The notes: generated by a model from the letters alone, not told the origin. Shown: positions 24,790 through 34,389, numbered from the stretch's first letter. The stretch is DNA of 64,000 nucleotides from Actinomadura sp. J1-007 (GCF_009793335.1 NZ_WING01000001.1:868001-932000), one strand, 5' to 3'. Numbers and translations: made by a program.

Positions 24790-25983
24790 TCAGCTGACGA
24801 CGACCTCCGCGCCGGGGCCGGCGACGGTGCCGTCCTCGCCGACCTCGATGCCCATCTCGTCGGCGATGCGCATCGCCTCCTCGATGAGGGTCTCGACGAT
24901 CTGCGACTCGGGGACGGTCTTGACGACCTGTCCCTTGACGAAGATCTGGCCCTTGCCGTTGCCGGAGGCGACGCCGAGGTCGGCCTCGCGGGCCTCGCCC
25001 GGCCCGTTGACCACGCAGCCCATGACCGCCACGCGCAGCGGGACCGGGAAGTCCTTGAGCCCGGCGGTGACCTGCTCGGCCAGGGTGTAGACGTCGACCT
25101 GCGCGCGCCCGCAGGACGGGCAGGAGACGATCTCCAGGCCGCGCCGGCGCAGCCCGAGCGACTCCAGGATCGCCGTGCCGACCTTGACCTCCTCGACCGG
25201 CGGGGCCGACAGCGACACCCGGATCGTGTCGCCGATGCCCTGGCTCAGCAGCGCGCCGAACGCCACCGACGACTTGATCGTGCCCTGGAACGCCGGGCCC
25301 GCCTCGGTGACCCCGAGGTGCAGCGGGTACTCGCACGCGGCGGCGAGCTGGCGGTACGCCTCGATCATCACCACCGGGTCGTTGTGCTTGACCGAGATCT
25401 TGATGTCGCGGAAGCCGTGCTCCTCGAACAGCGAGCACTCCCACAGCGCCGACTCCACCAGCGCCTCGGGGGTGGCCTTGCCGTGCTTCTCCAGCAGCCG
25501 CTTGTCGAGCGACCCGGCGTTCACGCCGATCCGGATCGGCACGCCCGCGTCGCTCGCGGCCCGCGCGATCTCGCCGACCTTGTCGTCGAACTTCTTGATG
25601 TTGCCGGGGTTGACCCGCACCGCCGCGCATCCCGCGTCGATCGCCGCGAACACGTACTTGGGCTGGAAGTGGATGTCGGCGATCACCGGGATCGGCGACT
25701 TGCGCGCGATCGCCGGCAGCGCCTCGGCGTCGTCCTGCGAGGGCACCGCCACCCGCACGATCTGGCATCCGGACGCCGTCAGCTCCGCGATCTGCTGGAG
25801 CGTGGAGTTGACGTCCGCCGTCAGCGTCGTGGTCATCGACTGGACCGAGACCGGGGCGTCGCCGCCCACCGGCACGGACCCCACCATGATCTGCCTGGAG
25901 CGGCGCCGCGGCGCCACCGGGCGCGCGCCCTCCCCGGCGCCGTCCTCGCCGCGGACGCTCGGAATACCCAGTGAAACGCTCAT
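24790..25983 (-). CDS. ispG: 4-hydroxy-3-methylbut-2-en-1-yl diphosphate synthase (GcpE/IspG)
   Basis: Penultimate enzyme of the MEP isoprenoid pathway: it reduces MEcPP to HMBPP with a [4Fe-4S] cluster and reduced flavodoxin or ferredoxin. The 397 residues are the bacterial two-domain length. The cluster ligands are visible as C288 and C291 (CPSCGR) and C323 (GCVVNGPGE) with E330 completing the site; the TIM-barrel signature [15 protein letters not shown] starts near 38. The ATG at 25983 follows AGAGGAGAAGG. The order dxr-rseP-ispG on the minus strand is the conserved actinobacterial arrangement. A hairpin in the rseP-ispG gap suggests partial uncoupling from the upstream genes. Confidence 0.97.
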   Translation of the reverse strand: MSVSLGIPSVRGEDGAGEGARPVAPRRRSRQIMVGSVPVGGDAPVSVQSMTTTLTADVNSTLQQIAELTASGCQIVRVAVPSQDDAEALPAIARKSPIPVIADIHFQPKYVFAAIDAGCAAVRVNPGNIKKFDDKVGEIARAASDAGVPIRIGVNAGSLDKRLLEKHGKATPEALVESALWECSLFEEHGFRDIKISVKHNDPVVMIEAYRQLAAACEYPLHLGVTEAGPAFQGTIKSSVAFGALLSQGIGDTIRVSLSAPPVEEVKVGTAILESLGLRRRGLEIVSCPSCGRAQVDVYTLAEQVTAGLKDFPVPLRVAVMGCVVNGPGEAREADLGVASGNGKGQIFVKGQVVKTVPESQIVETLIEEAMRIADEMGIEVGEDGTVAGPGAEVVVS

Positions 25984-26010
25984 CCTTCTCCTCTGACTCA
26001 CTCTGCTCTC

Positions 26011-26027
26011 CTGGGGGAGACCCCCAG
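26011..26027 (-). terminator. Small hairpin between rseP and ispG
   Basis: CTGGGGG and CCCCCAG form a perfect 7-bp stem with a 3-nt loop, 28 bp upstream of the ispG start. It could attenuate readthrough from rseP or be an mRNA processing signal. Confidence 0.35.
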
Positions 26028-26168
26028 TCCCCCGCAGTGAGGGGCCGAAGACCTCGCTCCGCTGCGACCGCTCAGCCCTTCCAACCTTAGGCGTCCGCGG
26101 CCCATGTCATGACGCGCACCGGCGAGCAATGACGTAACGGACTCATGACCGACTGTTACCCATGGGCG

Positions 26169-27365
26169 CTATTGGGGAAGCTTCAAGGGGTTGACGAGGT
26201 CGGCGAGGATCAGCAGCACCCCGAGGCCCACGAGCACGAGGACCGCCAGGTAGGTCAGGGGCATCAGCCTGGTCAGGTCGACCGTCCCGGAGTCGGGGCG
26301 CCCCCTGAGGCGGTTGATCCTGACGCGGACCCGCTCGTACGCCACGACCGCGAGGTGCCCTCCGTCCAGCGGCAGCAGCGGCAGGACGTTGAGCGCTCCT
26401 AAGAAGATGTTCACCGAGACGACGAGTGAGAGGAACAGGGCGAGCTTGTCGCGCGCGGACCCCTCCGAGGAGAAGATCTGCCCCGAGACGTCCGTCGCGC
26501 CGACGACGCTGCCCACCTGGCCGCCCGGCGTGCTGGCCCGCTCGGGCGAGAACAGCTTCGGGATCGCGCTCGGCAGGTCGGCGAGCGTGCGGCCGATCCC
26601 CTCCAGGCTGGTGCCGATGGCGCGCCCCGCGAAGCGCACGGCCCCCGCCGGGCCGGTGCGGTCGTAGCCCGCCCCGACGACCTTGGCCGCCATCCCGACG
26701 AACGGCGCGCCGCCCACCTCGGCGAGCCGCACGTACAGCGTGGTCCGCGCGCCGCCGCGCTGGACCACCACCGGGACCGTCCGGCCCGGCTCGGACGCGT
26801 CGATCGCGTCGCGCAGCCGCGCCCACTCGTCGTTCACCCGCACGCCGTTGAACGAGACGACCCGGTCGCCCGCGCGCAGCCCGGCCGAGGCGGCGGGGGA
26901 CGGCGGGCGGCCCTTCCCGCACTCGCCCTGGAGGTCGGCGGGCACGCAGGCGGTGACCTCGTCCACGGTGGCGGTGACCGTTCCCTGGTCGCGGACGCCG
27001 ACGGTCATGGCCATGAGCGCGAGCAGCAGGAACGCCACGGCGAAGTTGGCGACGACGCCCGCGCCGATCACGACGGCGCGCCGGGAGGCGGGCTGCCGGT
27101 AGAACGCCCGGCCCCGGTCGGCGGGGTCGACCTCCTCCAGCGGCGTGTAGCCGACGATCTTGACGAAGCCGCCGAGCGGGATCGCCTTCACGCCGTACTC
27201 GGTCTCGCCCCGCCGCCGCGACCACAGCGTCGGCCCGAAGCCGACGAAGTACTGCGTGGCCTTCATCCCGAACCGCTTGGCGGTGAGCAGGTGGCCCGCC
27301 TCGTGCAGCATCACCGAGGCGAGGAGCGCGACCACGAACGCCGCCGCGCCGAGCAGAAAGGCCAT
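26169..27365 (-). CDS. rseP: RIP-family site-2 zinc metalloprotease (RseP/Rip1-like)
   Basis: Membrane-embedded M50 protease for regulated intramembrane proteolysis, such as cleavage of anti-sigma factors. HEAGH (H21, E22, H25) lies in the first membrane segment, the third zinc ligand is in NVLPLLPLDGG near residue 335-345, and a PDZ domain (SAGLRAGDRVVSFNG) lies around 160-180. Hydrophobic segments at the N-terminus, near 95-115 and in the C-terminal third give the usual four-helix topology. Length, 398, is normal. It lies 56 bp after dxr on the same strand, as in most actinobacteria. Substrates cannot be inferred from the neighbourhood. Confidence 0.93.
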   Translation of the reverse strand: MAFLLGAAAFVVALLASVMLHEAGHLLTAKRFGMKATQYFVGFGPTLWSRRRGETEYGVKAIPLGGFVKIVGYTPLEEVDPADRGRAFYRQPASRRAVVIGAGVVANFAVAFLLLALMAMTVGVRDQGTVTATVDEVTACVPADLQGECGKGRPPSPAASAGLRAGDRVVSFNGVRVNDEWARLRDAIDASEPGRTVPVVVQRGGARTTLYVRLAEVGGAPFVGMAAKVVGAGYDRTGPAGAVRFAGRAIGTSLEGIGRTLADLPSAIPKLFSPERASTPGGQVGSVVGATDVSGQIFSSEGSARDKLALFLSLVVSVNIFLGALNVLPLLPLDGGHLAVVAYERVRVRINRLRGRPDSGTVDLTRLMPLTYLAVLVLVGLGVLLILADLVNPLKLPQ

Positions 27366-27421
27366 CGCGCTCCCTCCTCGCCGGGGCGGCCGTGCACGGG
27401 CCGTGCCGCGGAGCGCCGGGG

Positions 27422-28678
27422 TCAGCCCTCCCGGGTCAGCTCCCGCGCCCTGGCGCGCGCCCGCTCGTCGGCCGCGAGCACGTCGTCCAGGGTCAGGCCC
27501 TCGCGCGTGCCCGCCGCCCGTTCGTCGGGCACGTGCTCATCCACTACCCGCGAGATCGTGTCCACTATCCCGAGGAACGGGAGCCGTCCGGCGCGGAACG
27601 CCTCGACGCACTCCTCGTTGGCCGCGTTGTAGACGGCGGGGGCGACGCCGCCGAGCGTCCCGACGCGGCGGGCGAGCGCCACCGAGGGGAACGCCTCGTC
27701 GTCCAGCGGGAAGAACTCCCAGGTGTGCGACCGGGTCCAGTCGAGGCCGGGCGCGGCGTCGGGGACGCGGTCGGGCCAGTGCATCCCGAGCGCGATCGGC
27801 AGCCGCATGTCGGGCGGGCTGGCCTGGGCGAGCGTGGAGCCGTCGGTGAACTCGACCATCGAGTGCACCGCCGACTGCGGGTGCACCATCACCTCGATCC
27901 GGTCGAACGGCAGGTCGAACAGCAGGTGCGCCTCGATCACCTCCAGGCCCTTGTTGACCAGGGTCGCGGAGTTGATCGTGATGACGGGCCCCATGTCCCA
28001 GGTCGGGTGGTTCAGGGCCTGCTCGACGGTGACGCCGGCCAGCTCGTCGCGGCTCCGCCCGCGGAACGGCCCGCCGCTCGCCGTCACCACCAGCCGCCGC
28101 ACCTCGTCCGCCGTGCCGCCGCGCAGGCACTGGGCGAGCGCCGAGTGCTCGGAGTCGACCGGCACGATCTGGCCGGGACGGGCCCGCCGCTTGACCAGCG
28201 GCCCGCCGACGATCAGCGACTCCTTGTTGGCCAGCGCGAGGGTGCGGCCCGCGTCCAGGGCGGCGAGCGTGGAGGCGAGGCCGAGCGCGCCGTCCACCCC
28301 GTTCAGCACGGTGTGGCAGGGCCACGCCGCGACCTCCGCCACCGCCTCCGGACCGGCGACGATCTTGGGGATGGCGTACTCGCCGGCGGCGTAGCCGCGC
28401 CGCTTGGCCTCGGCGTAGAAGGCGAGCTGGAGGTCCTGCGCGGCCGAGGCCCGCGCCACCGCCACGACCTCCGGGCGGAACTCCAGCGCCTGCGCGGCCA
28501 GCAGCTCGACCCGTCCGCCGCCGGCCGCGAGCCCGACCACGCGGAACCGCTCGGGGTTGCGGCGGATCACGTCGAGGGCCTGCGTGCCGATCGACCCTGT
28601 GGAGCCGAGCACGACGAGGTCACGAGGGGCACCTGGGGCGGCGCCGGGAGAAGGCATCACGGACCCATTGTCGGCCAT
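27422..28678 (-). CDS. dxr: 1-deoxy-D-xylulose-5-phosphate reductoisomerase
   Basis: First committed enzyme of the MEP pathway, converting DXP to MEP with NADPH and a divalent metal. NADPH-binding GSTGSIG is near residue 25, [11 protein letters not shown] and DSEHSA carry metal and substrate contacts, and TASGGPF and NAANEE follow in the expected order. The start is uncertain: ATG 28678 (used here, 418 residues), the adjacent GTG 28681, or ATG 28657. All lie before the Rossmann motif, no clear ribosome site is seen, and GACAAT six bases before a GTG at 28660 could be a leaderless -10 box. First gene of the dxr-rseP-ispG block, divergent from the secreted protease. Confidence 0.95.
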   Translation of the reverse strand: MADNGSVMPSPGAAPGAPRDLVVLGSTGSIGTQALDVIRRNPERFRVVGLAAGGGRVELLAAQALEFRPEVVAVARASAAQDLQLAFYAEAKRRGYAAGEYAIPKIVAGPEAVAEVAAWPCHTVLNGVDGALGLASTLAALDAGRTLALANKESLIVGGPLVKRRARPGQIVPVDSEHSALAQCLRGGTADEVRRLVVTASGGPFRGRSRDELAGVTVEQALNHPTWDMGPVITINSATLVNKGLEVIEAHLLFDLPFDRIEVMVHPQSAVHSMVEFTDGSTLAQASPPDMRLPIALGMHWPDRVPDAAPGLDWTRSHTWEFFPLDDEAFPSVALARRVGTLGGVAPAVYNAANEECVEAFRAGRLPFLGIVDTISRVVDEHVPDERAAGTREGLTLDDVLAADERARARARELTREG

Positions 28679-28871
28679 CACCGGCCGCGCCCGCGGACGC
28701 CCCGCGCGACGCCCGCCGCGACCTGCGGGGACGGCGAAGGCCGCCAGAGATCGACTGTCACCTTTGTCCAGATATGCCACTAGTCGCACTGAAGATCGCG
28801 AAAGTAACTTCCGGGTCACGGACAGTATCGCTGCCCGGCCTCACCTCCCCGCTCCCCCGAACGGAGGCCAC

Positions 28872-29864
28872 ATGAGACGCTCCCCACGGGCCGCGGTGCT
28901 CACCGCGCTCGGCGGCGCCGCGCTCGTCGCCCCGATGCTCGCCGCCGCCCCCGCCTCGGCCGCGCCCGCCGCTCCGGCCGCCGTCCCGGCCGCCGGGCCC
29001 CTGCCGTCCCCCTCGGTGCGGACCCAGGCGGCGGACGCCGCGGCGCGGCAGCGCGTCCTGAGGTACTGGACGCCGCGGCGCATGCGGTCGGCCACGCCCA
29101 TGGAGCGGCTGTTCAAGCCGAAGGGCGCCGGGCTCGCGGACGTCCGCCGCGGCCTCTCCAAGATCGTTCCGATGTCGGTCCCGAACGGCGGCGCGCCCTG
29201 GACCGGCGGCGGCGCCGTGGCGAAGACGGCCGGACGCGTCTTCTTCACCTACCAGGGCCGTACGGCGTCGTGCTCGGGCGACGCGGTCACCAGCGCCAAC
29301 CGGAGCACCGTGGTCACCGCGGGGCACTGCGTGAAGCTGGACGGCGCGTGGCACACCGACTGGGTGTTCGTGCCGGGCTACGACAACGGCCGGCGCCCGT
29401 ACGGGACGTGGACCGCGAGCAAGACGCTGTCCACCCCGCAGTGGACCGCGAGCGAGGACCTCAACTACGACGTGGGCGCCGCCGTCGTGAACCCCCTGGA
29501 CGGCCGGAAGCTCGTCGACGCCGTCGGAGGGCAGGGCATCGCGTTCAACCAGGCCCGCGGCCAGACGATGTACTCGTTCGGCTACCCGGCCGCCGCCCCC
29601 TACGACGGATCCAAGCTCGTCTATTGCAGCGGGAAGGTCATCAACGACTTCCTCACCAGCAAGGACATCGGGCTGCGCTGCGACATGACGGGCGGGTCGA
29701 GCGGCGGGCCGTGGTTCCTGAACTTCGGCGAGCAGGCCGGGACGGGCATCCAGAACTCGGTCAACAGCTTCAAGTACAACCTGCCGCTGCTGTCGGACTA
29801 CATGTTCGGCCCGTACTTCGGCGCCGACGCCAAGAACCTCTACGACACGGCCCAGTCCTCCTGA
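28872..29864 (+). CDS. Secreted trypsin-like serine protease
   Basis: A 330-residue precursor with a signal peptide (MRRSPRAAVL plus an Ala-rich core, cleavage near residue 30) and a propeptide-like region to about 100. The chymotrypsin-fold catalytic triad is visible: H152 in TAGHC, D200 in LNYDVGA and S277 in GGSSGGP. Cysteine pairs around His (C134/C153) and before Ser (C252/C270) fit conserved disulfides. The ATG follows ACGGAGG. GGSSGGP instead of GDSGGP changes the residue before the nucleophile, which is common in this actinomycete protease subgroup. It ends 10 bp from the convergent histidine kinase. Confidence 0.88.
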   Translation: MRRSPRAAVLTALGGAALVAPMLAAAPASAAPAAPAAVPAAGPLPSPSVRTQAADAAARQRVLRYWTPRRMRSATPMERLFKPKGAGLADVRRGLSKIVPMSVPNGGAPWTGGGAVAKTAGRVFFTYQGRTASCSGDAVTSANRSTVVTAGHCVKLDGAWHTDWVFVPGYDNGRRPYGTWTASKTLSTPQWTASEDLNYDVGAAVVNPLDGRKLVDAVGGQGIAFNQARGQTMYSFGYPAAAPYDGSKLVYCSGKVINDFLTSKDIGLRCDMTGGSSGGPWFLNFGEQAGTGIQNSVNSFKYNLPLLSDYMFGPYFGADAKNLYDTAQSS

Positions 29865-29874
29865 AGCACGTCCG

Positions 29875-31377
29875 TCAGCCAGGGCCCGGGTCCGCGCCGG
29901 GCCCTGCGCCGGGGCCCGCGCCGGGACCGATGCCGGCGCGCGGGTCGGTGAGGAGGGGAAGGCGCAGGACCAGGCGGGCGCCCCGGCCCGGGCCGGGGAC
30001 GTCCATGTCCGGGTCGTCGGCGACGTAGAGGCGGCCGCCGTGCGAGGTCGCGATCTCGCGGGCGATGGGCAGCCCGAGGCCGCTGCCTCCGGCGTCCCTG
30101 CTGCGCGCCGAGTCGAGCCGGGTGAAGCGCTCGAACACGCGCTCCCGGTCGTCCGGCGGGATGCCGGGGCCGTCGTCGGCGACCTCGGCCACCGCCTCGC
30201 CGCCCTCCGCCCACACCGCCACCTCCACCTCCGACGCGGCGTGCCGGTCGGCGTTCGCGAGCAGGTTGACCACGGCGCGGGAGAGCTGGAGGTGGTTGGC
30301 CTCGACCAGGACGCCGGGCTCGATGCGCGCCGTGACGGGCGCCCGGGGCGTACGGCGCGCCAGCTCGTTCTCGACCAGCGCCCCGAGGTCGAGCGCCGCG
30401 CGGCGCGGCTCGACGCCCGAGTCCAGCCGGGCGAGGGCGAGCAGCGCGTCGACGATCTGGTGCAGCCGGTCGGTGTCGCGCAGCGCGTACTCCAGCGTCT
30501 CGACCAGGTCGGTCTCTTCGGGGGCGGTGAGGGCCAGCTCGATCCGGGTCCGCAGCCCGGTGATCGGGGTGCGCAGCTCGTGCGAGGCGTCCGCGGCGAA
30601 CCTGCGCTGCTGCTCGGCCGAGCGCTCCAGCCGGTCCAGCGTCTCGTTGAGGGTGCGGGCGAGCCGTTCGACCTCGTCGCGGGTGGCGGGCACGGGCATC
30701 CGGCGGCTCAGGTCGGACGCGGTGATCTCGGCCATCTCCGCCTCGATCCGCGCGACCGGCCGCAGCGTCCGCCCGACGGCGCGCCAGATCCCCCACGCGG
30801 TCAGGGCGAGGACGACCGCGCACAGGCCCGCCATCACCGCCTCCAGGACGAGGTTGCCGAGCAGCCACGGCTCCGGGACGGCCGCGTACACCGTCACGTC
30901 GCCGTAGACGTCGGAGATGATGTCGAACCCGACCACGGTCACGCAGTCGGGCACGAGGTCGCTGCGCTGGCACACCTTGGTGTCGACGCGGGTGTCCCTG
31001 CGGCTCGGTCCGGCCGTCGTGATCGGCGGCGCGCCCTCCAGCGACGCGCTCGACGCGACGACCCCGCGCGTGTCGTCCGAGACCACCTGGATCAGCAGGA
31101 CGCCGTTCTCCGCGGGGATCGGCGCCGGCAGCCGCGACGAGGTGGCCTGGACGGCGACCTGCCTCGCCGCGCGCGCGGCCGTCTCGTGCAGGTGCCCCCG
31201 GACGAGCCGCTGGAGCACGACCGCCGTCACGACCACGGCGACGAGCAGCAGGGTGCCGATCACGCCCATCGCGACGAGCGTCACGCGCGCGCGGATCGAG
31301 CGGGGACGGCGCGGCCGGAGCCGTTCCCACCCGCCGGACGGCCCGGACGGGTCCGGCGAGGCGTTCCGGTCCGGCAT
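29875..31377 (-). CDS. Sensor histidine kinase (orphan, EnvZ/HAMP type)
   Basis: A 500-residue membrane kinase: transmembrane segments at about 33-57 and 173-200 bracket a 115-residue extracytoplasmic sensor with two cysteines (136, 145), then HAMP, HisKA with phospho-acceptor H266 in SHELRTP, and HATPase_c (NLLANADRH, DDGPGIPP and GGSGLGL boxes). The C-terminus ends in a Gly-Pro repeat tail. The ATG at 31377 follows AAAGGAG. No response regulator lies on either side, so its partner must be encoded elsewhere. The layout resembles MtrB/PrrB-like kinases; the signal is unknown. Confidence 0.9.
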   Translation of the reverse strand: MPDRNASPDPSGPSGGWERLRPRRPRSIRARVTLVAMGVIGTLLLVAVVVTAVVLQRLVRGHLHETAARAARQVAVQATSSRLPAPIPAENGVLLIQVVSDDTRGVVASSASLEGAPPITTAGPSRRDTRVDTKVCQRSDLVPDCVTVVGFDIISDVYGDVTVYAAVPEPWLLGNLVLEAVMAGLCAVVLALTAWGIWRAVGRTLRPVARIEAEMAEITASDLSRRMPVPATRDEVERLARTLNETLDRLERSAEQQRRFAADASHELRTPITGLRTRIELALTAPEETDLVETLEYALRDTDRLHQIVDALLALARLDSGVEPRRAALDLGALVENELARRTPRAPVTARIEPGVLVEANHLQLSRAVVNLLANADRHAASEVEVAVWAEGGEAVAEVADDGPGIPPDDRERVFERFTRLDSARSRDAGGSGLGLPIAREIATSHGGRLYVADDPDMDVPGPGRGARLVLRLPLLTDPRAGIGPGAGPGAGPGADPGPG

Positions 31378-31628
31378 GTCTCCTTTGTATGCGGCGGCCG
31401 TCAAACCGGCGGCAAAGGCCGCGCCCCGATCGCGCCTCGGCCCCGCGCGGCCCCCGCGCGGTCCCTGTACGGCCCCCGCGCCGCCTCGCCTCGGCCCGCC
31501 GCGCCAGCGCTCGCGCGCCCGCGCGTAACCCTCGATGATCTTGCCTGCGCGCCGACACGGCAGCCTTTGCCGCCACTTTCACCTGCCGTAACGGGCAGAA
31601 CACACTTCGCAGCCTATAAAGGAATCAC

Positions 31629-31928
31629 GTGAAGTCGACTCCCGCGAGGGGGATGGGCATGGGCCGGGCAGACGAGCCGACGTTCGATCCGACCACGCTG
31701 ACCACCGCTCAGCGTGACGGGGAGGCGTGCGCCGTCTGCCGCAAGAAGTGGCCCAGGCCGCGCCACCGCGTCGGCCGCCTGCCGGATTCATCAGGGGTGT
31801 TCGCGTGCGACGACTGCGCACCCGCCCTGCCGGCACCCCGCGCGAAGCGGGCGCCCCGGGAGACGGCCACGAACGCCGGAGCGCCGGCCGCGAGGCCGGT
31901 CCCGGCGGGGGCGACGGTCTCCGGATAG
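31629..31928 (+). CDS. Small hypothetical protein with two CxxC motifs
   Basis: A 99-residue protein I do not recognise. CAVC and CDDC are separated by about 25 residues, as in a small zinc ribbon, with a basic stretch KKWPRPRHRVGRL between them and a disordered Pro/Ala tail. GTG 31629 follows AAAGGA; an internal ATG at 31653 after GAGGGGG is equally possible and would give about 91 residues. GC3 is high, as in real genes here. It stands alone, divergent from the histidine kinase. It could bind nucleic acid or protein through zinc. Confidence 0.6.
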   Translation: MKSTPARGMGMGRADEPTFDPTTLTTAQRDGEACAVCRKKWPRPRHRVGRLPDSSGVFACDDCAPALPAPRAKRAPRETATNAGAPAARPVPAGATVSG

Positions 31929-32002
31929 GACCGCCGCCTCGGAGGTCTCTCCAGGAGGAGGGTGACCCGGGCATTCGGGGGGAAGCCCGGGACCACCCCA
32001 CA

Positions 32003-32034
32003 GGCGCGCCCGGCTGGGGGCGGCCGGGCGCGCC
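32003..32034. terminator. Bidirectional hairpin between convergent genes
   Basis: GGCGCGCCCGGC (32003-32014) and GCCGGGCGCGCC (32023-32034) are perfect 12-bp arms around an 8-nt loop, midway between the plus-strand CxxC protein and the minus-strand binding protein. It is suited to terminate both. Confidence 0.6.
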
Positions 32035-32092
32035 GGAGAGACCGTCCCCGCCCGCCGGGCGGCCCGGAGCGCTCGCCCGCGAGACCGCCCCC

Positions 32093-33538
32093 TCAGAGCT
32101 TGGTGGCCTCGATCCACTTGCGCGTCCACTCGGCGTAGTCGGTGCAGCCGCGCTTGCCGCCGCCGTCCTTGCCGCGCTTGCCCGCGCAGGTCTTCGACGG
32201 GGTGTGCGCGAAGACCACCTCGTCGAGGTAGCCGCGGTCGCCGACCCGGTACGCGTCGCAGAACCCCGGCTTCAGCCGGTCGCCCGCGCACGCCTGCGGG
32301 TTGGCCGGGGCGACGCCCGCCCACTCGGCCACCTGCTGCTGCACGTCCGGGGACGCGGTCCACTGGAGCCACTGGTACATGCAGCTCGGGTGCTGGACGC
32401 GGGCGCCGATCATCCAGGCGTCCATCCAGCCGGTCACGCCCTCGGACGGGACGACGCCCCGCACCGGCTTGCCCGACCGTCCGAGCACGTCCACCTGGTA
32501 CGGCCACGCCTCGCCGAGCACGGCCGGCGGCTCCCCGCGGTCGCGCACGACCGGAACGCCCTGCGACGCCGAGGCGCCCGGCGAGGCGGAGGGCGAGGAC
32601 GAGGCGGAGGGGCTAGGCGTCGTCACGCCGGGCGCGGGCGTGCCGGAGACGGGCGCGGACGTGCCGGAGGGCGGCGGCGTGGACGCGGGCGCGGCGGAGC
32701 CGGGGGCGGCGGAGCCGGGCGCGCCGGACGGGGACGGGGCGACGGTGCCGCCGTGGCCGGTGCCTCCGTCGGCGAACGCGCTGACCGCGTCGGCCGGCGC
32801 GGACCAGTAGTGCTTGACGTGCGGGCGCTGCCGGGCCAGCACGCGGACGGCGGCGTCGAGCTGCTTCGGCGTCAGCGAGTACGGGTCGCTGATCTTGAGC
32901 TTGCGCTCGGCGCCCTTGAGGTAGAGGGCGGCCTCGGCGATGGCGAGCGGGCTGTCGCGCATGACCAGCCGGCCGGAGTAGCGGCGGGCCTGGCCGGGGT
33001 CGAACAGCGCGGCCCAGCTCGCCGGCGCGGGCTGCACGGCGCGCGTGTCGTACATGAGCAGGTTGGAGCCCCAGACGTACGGGACGCCGTAGTACTCGCC
33101 GTCCTTCCTGAGCAGGGCGCGCAGGCGCGGCTCGATCTTCTTGAACCCGTCCACCAGGTCGGGGTTGACCGCGACGACCTGCTTGTCGGCGACGAGCTGG
33201 CCCGCCACCTCGGGCGGGGCGGAGACGCCGTCGTAGCGCCGGCCCCTGTCGTGCATCAGGTCGGCCATCTCGCGGGGGTCGCGGGCGAGCTTCCAGGAGA
33301 CCTTGCAGCCGGTGCGCTTCTCGAACGGGGTGACCCAGTCGACCCGGGGGTCGTTGCCGCCGTTCTCCACGAAGCCGGACAGCGACACCAGGTTGAGGCT
33401 GCCCTCGCCGGGGCCGAGGGTGCTCGCCACCTTGACCGTCCCGGCCTGCTCGCCGCCGCCGCCGCTGCACGCGGAGAGGGCCCCCGCGACGATCACCGTA
33501 GTCGCCGCCAAGGCCGTCACCTTGGCTGTCAGCCGCAT
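32093..33538 (-). CDS. ABC transporter substrate-binding lipoprotein, spermidine/putrescine (PotD)-like, with low-complexity insertion
   Basis: A 481-residue lipoprotein: signal peptide with lipobox LSAC (C24) followed by a Gly linker. The N-terminal lobe and first hinge resemble PotD-type type II binding proteins (VNPDLVDGFKKIEPRLR; YYGVPYVWGSNLLMYDT; LFDPGQARRYSGRLVM). At about 275-350 it is interrupted by a Pro/Ser/Ala/Thr-rich stretch with units such as PGSAAPGSAAP, after which the C-terminal lobe resumes (EAWPYQVDVLG and so on). Such a linker inside a binding fold is unusual. No permease or ATPase gene is nearby, so it is an orphan. Six C-terminal cysteines may form disulfides. The ATG at 33538 follows GGGAG. 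Ligand assignment is by family resemblance only. Confidence 0.75.
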   Translation of the reverse strand: MRLTAKVTALAATTVIVAGALSACSGGGGEQAGTVKVASTLGPGEGSLNLVSLSGFVENGGNDPRVDWVTPFEKRTGCKVSWKLARDPREMADLMHDRGRRYDGVSAPPEVAGQLVADKQVVAVNPDLVDGFKKIEPRLRALLRKDGEYYGVPYVWGSNLLMYDTRAVQPAPASWAALFDPGQARRYSGRLVMRDSPLAIAEAALYLKGAERKLKISDPYSLTPKQLDAAVRVLARQRPHVKHYWSAPADAVSAFADGGTGHGGTVAPSPSGAPGSAAPGSAAPASTPPPSGTSAPVSGTPAPGVTTPSPSASSSPSASPGASASQGVPVVRDRGEPPAVLGEAWPYQVDVLGRSGKPVRGVVPSEGVTGWMDAWMIGARVQHPSCMYQWLQWTASPDVQQQVAEWAGVAPANPQACAGDRLKPGFCDAYRVGDRGYLDEVVFAHTPSKTCAGKRGKDGGGKRGCTDYAEWTRKWIEATKL

Positions 33539-34003
33539 GTCGCTCCCGATCCGTCCGCGCCGGCTCCGTCCGCGCCGGGCCCGCTCCGTCCGGAACGGCC
33601 CGTCGGCGCAGCGTAGCGCCTCCCGCATCGCGGGGCCGCGCCCGCCCGCCGCGCCGCGTTCGCCCGGACGGGGCCGTTCCGCCATTCCGGGGGCGGCCGG
33701 GGCGGCCGGCGAATCAATCGCCTGCCATTCGGCGCTTTTTCGTCCGGACGGCGCCGCCGGACGGATGATTACCGACGATCACGACAGTCCGCAAACACGG
33801 TCAATGGTTTTTTGGAGCCATTCGTAGCGGGGATTTCGGACGGGAATCTAAGGCGGACGTGAAACCGCCGCGACCCGGGGGGCAGCGGGTGCTGGCGTCC
33901 GCGCCACACACGGAGGTTGCTGGAGAGGGATGTGGCGCGGGCTACTGCCCTACCCGGAGCCGCGGCGGCACCGGCGGACGTGGCGAGGTTGGGGAACAGC
34001 GGA
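33539..34003. other. 465-bp non-coding stretch
   Basis: I see no convincing gene. The left part should carry the promoter of the minus-strand binding protein. A run of six Ts at 33808-33813 lies inside a small inverted repeat (AATGG at 33803-33807, CCATT at 33818-33822), and the segment 33780-33860 is clearly less GC-rich than its surroundings. Possible short frames lack ribosome sites and family resemblance. Confidence 0.4.
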
Positions 34004-34354
34004 TCACCTTGCAGTGCTGCCTGGCCACGCGATCACCGGTACCCGGCGGAACGGCGACGGTGTGACGCCCTCGAGACGGAGGAGATTCGAGGGTCGGCGC
34101 ACGTCCTGCCGGGGCTCTCGGGACGGCCTGAGGCCGTCGGTGACGGAGTTGCGGACGAGTGGTGCGGTGTGCTGGATCACCTCGATCAGCGCGATGAGCC
34201 TCTGCGGGGTCTCGGCCTCGACGAAGTCCCCGGTGTCGCGGTCGCGCGGGGGCAGCGCCCACCAGTGACCGGTGCACAGGCCGAACCAGACGGTCCAGCC
34301 GGGGTAGCGCCTGCCGAGGGCTTCCACCTCGGCGGCGTGGCCGTCAGCAGTCAT
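34004..34354 (-). CDS. Small actinomycete hypothetical protein
   Basis: A 116-residue protein from the ATG at 34354, preceded by GGGAG. The first 65 residues have a conserved look familiar from many actinomycete small proteins: an acidic helix, then RRYPGWTVWFGLCTGHWWAL, PPRD and a helix ending in a leucine-rich segment. I recognise the pattern but know no function. The C-terminal 45 residues are basic and not typical, so the tail may be a strain-specific extension. It stands alone between the binding protein and a divergent membrane protein gene. An AT-rich patch upstream holds TATAAA on the minus strand, a good -10 candidate. Confidence 0.55.
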   Translation of the reverse strand: MTADGHAAEVEALGRRYPGWTVWFGLCTGHWWALPPRDRDTGDFVEAETPQRLIALIEVIQHTAPLVRNSVTDGLRPSREPRQDVRRPSNLLRLEGVTPSPFRRVPVIAWPGSTAR

Positions 34355-34389
34355 AGCGCGGCTCCCTGCGCCGGGCCCCGTGTCTCCGG

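Noticed and set aside
33859..34065. Plus-strand 68-codon frame in the 33.5-34.0 kb gap
   Set aside because: No ribosome site, no resemblance to a family, and it runs into the 3' end of a better-supported minus-strand gene.
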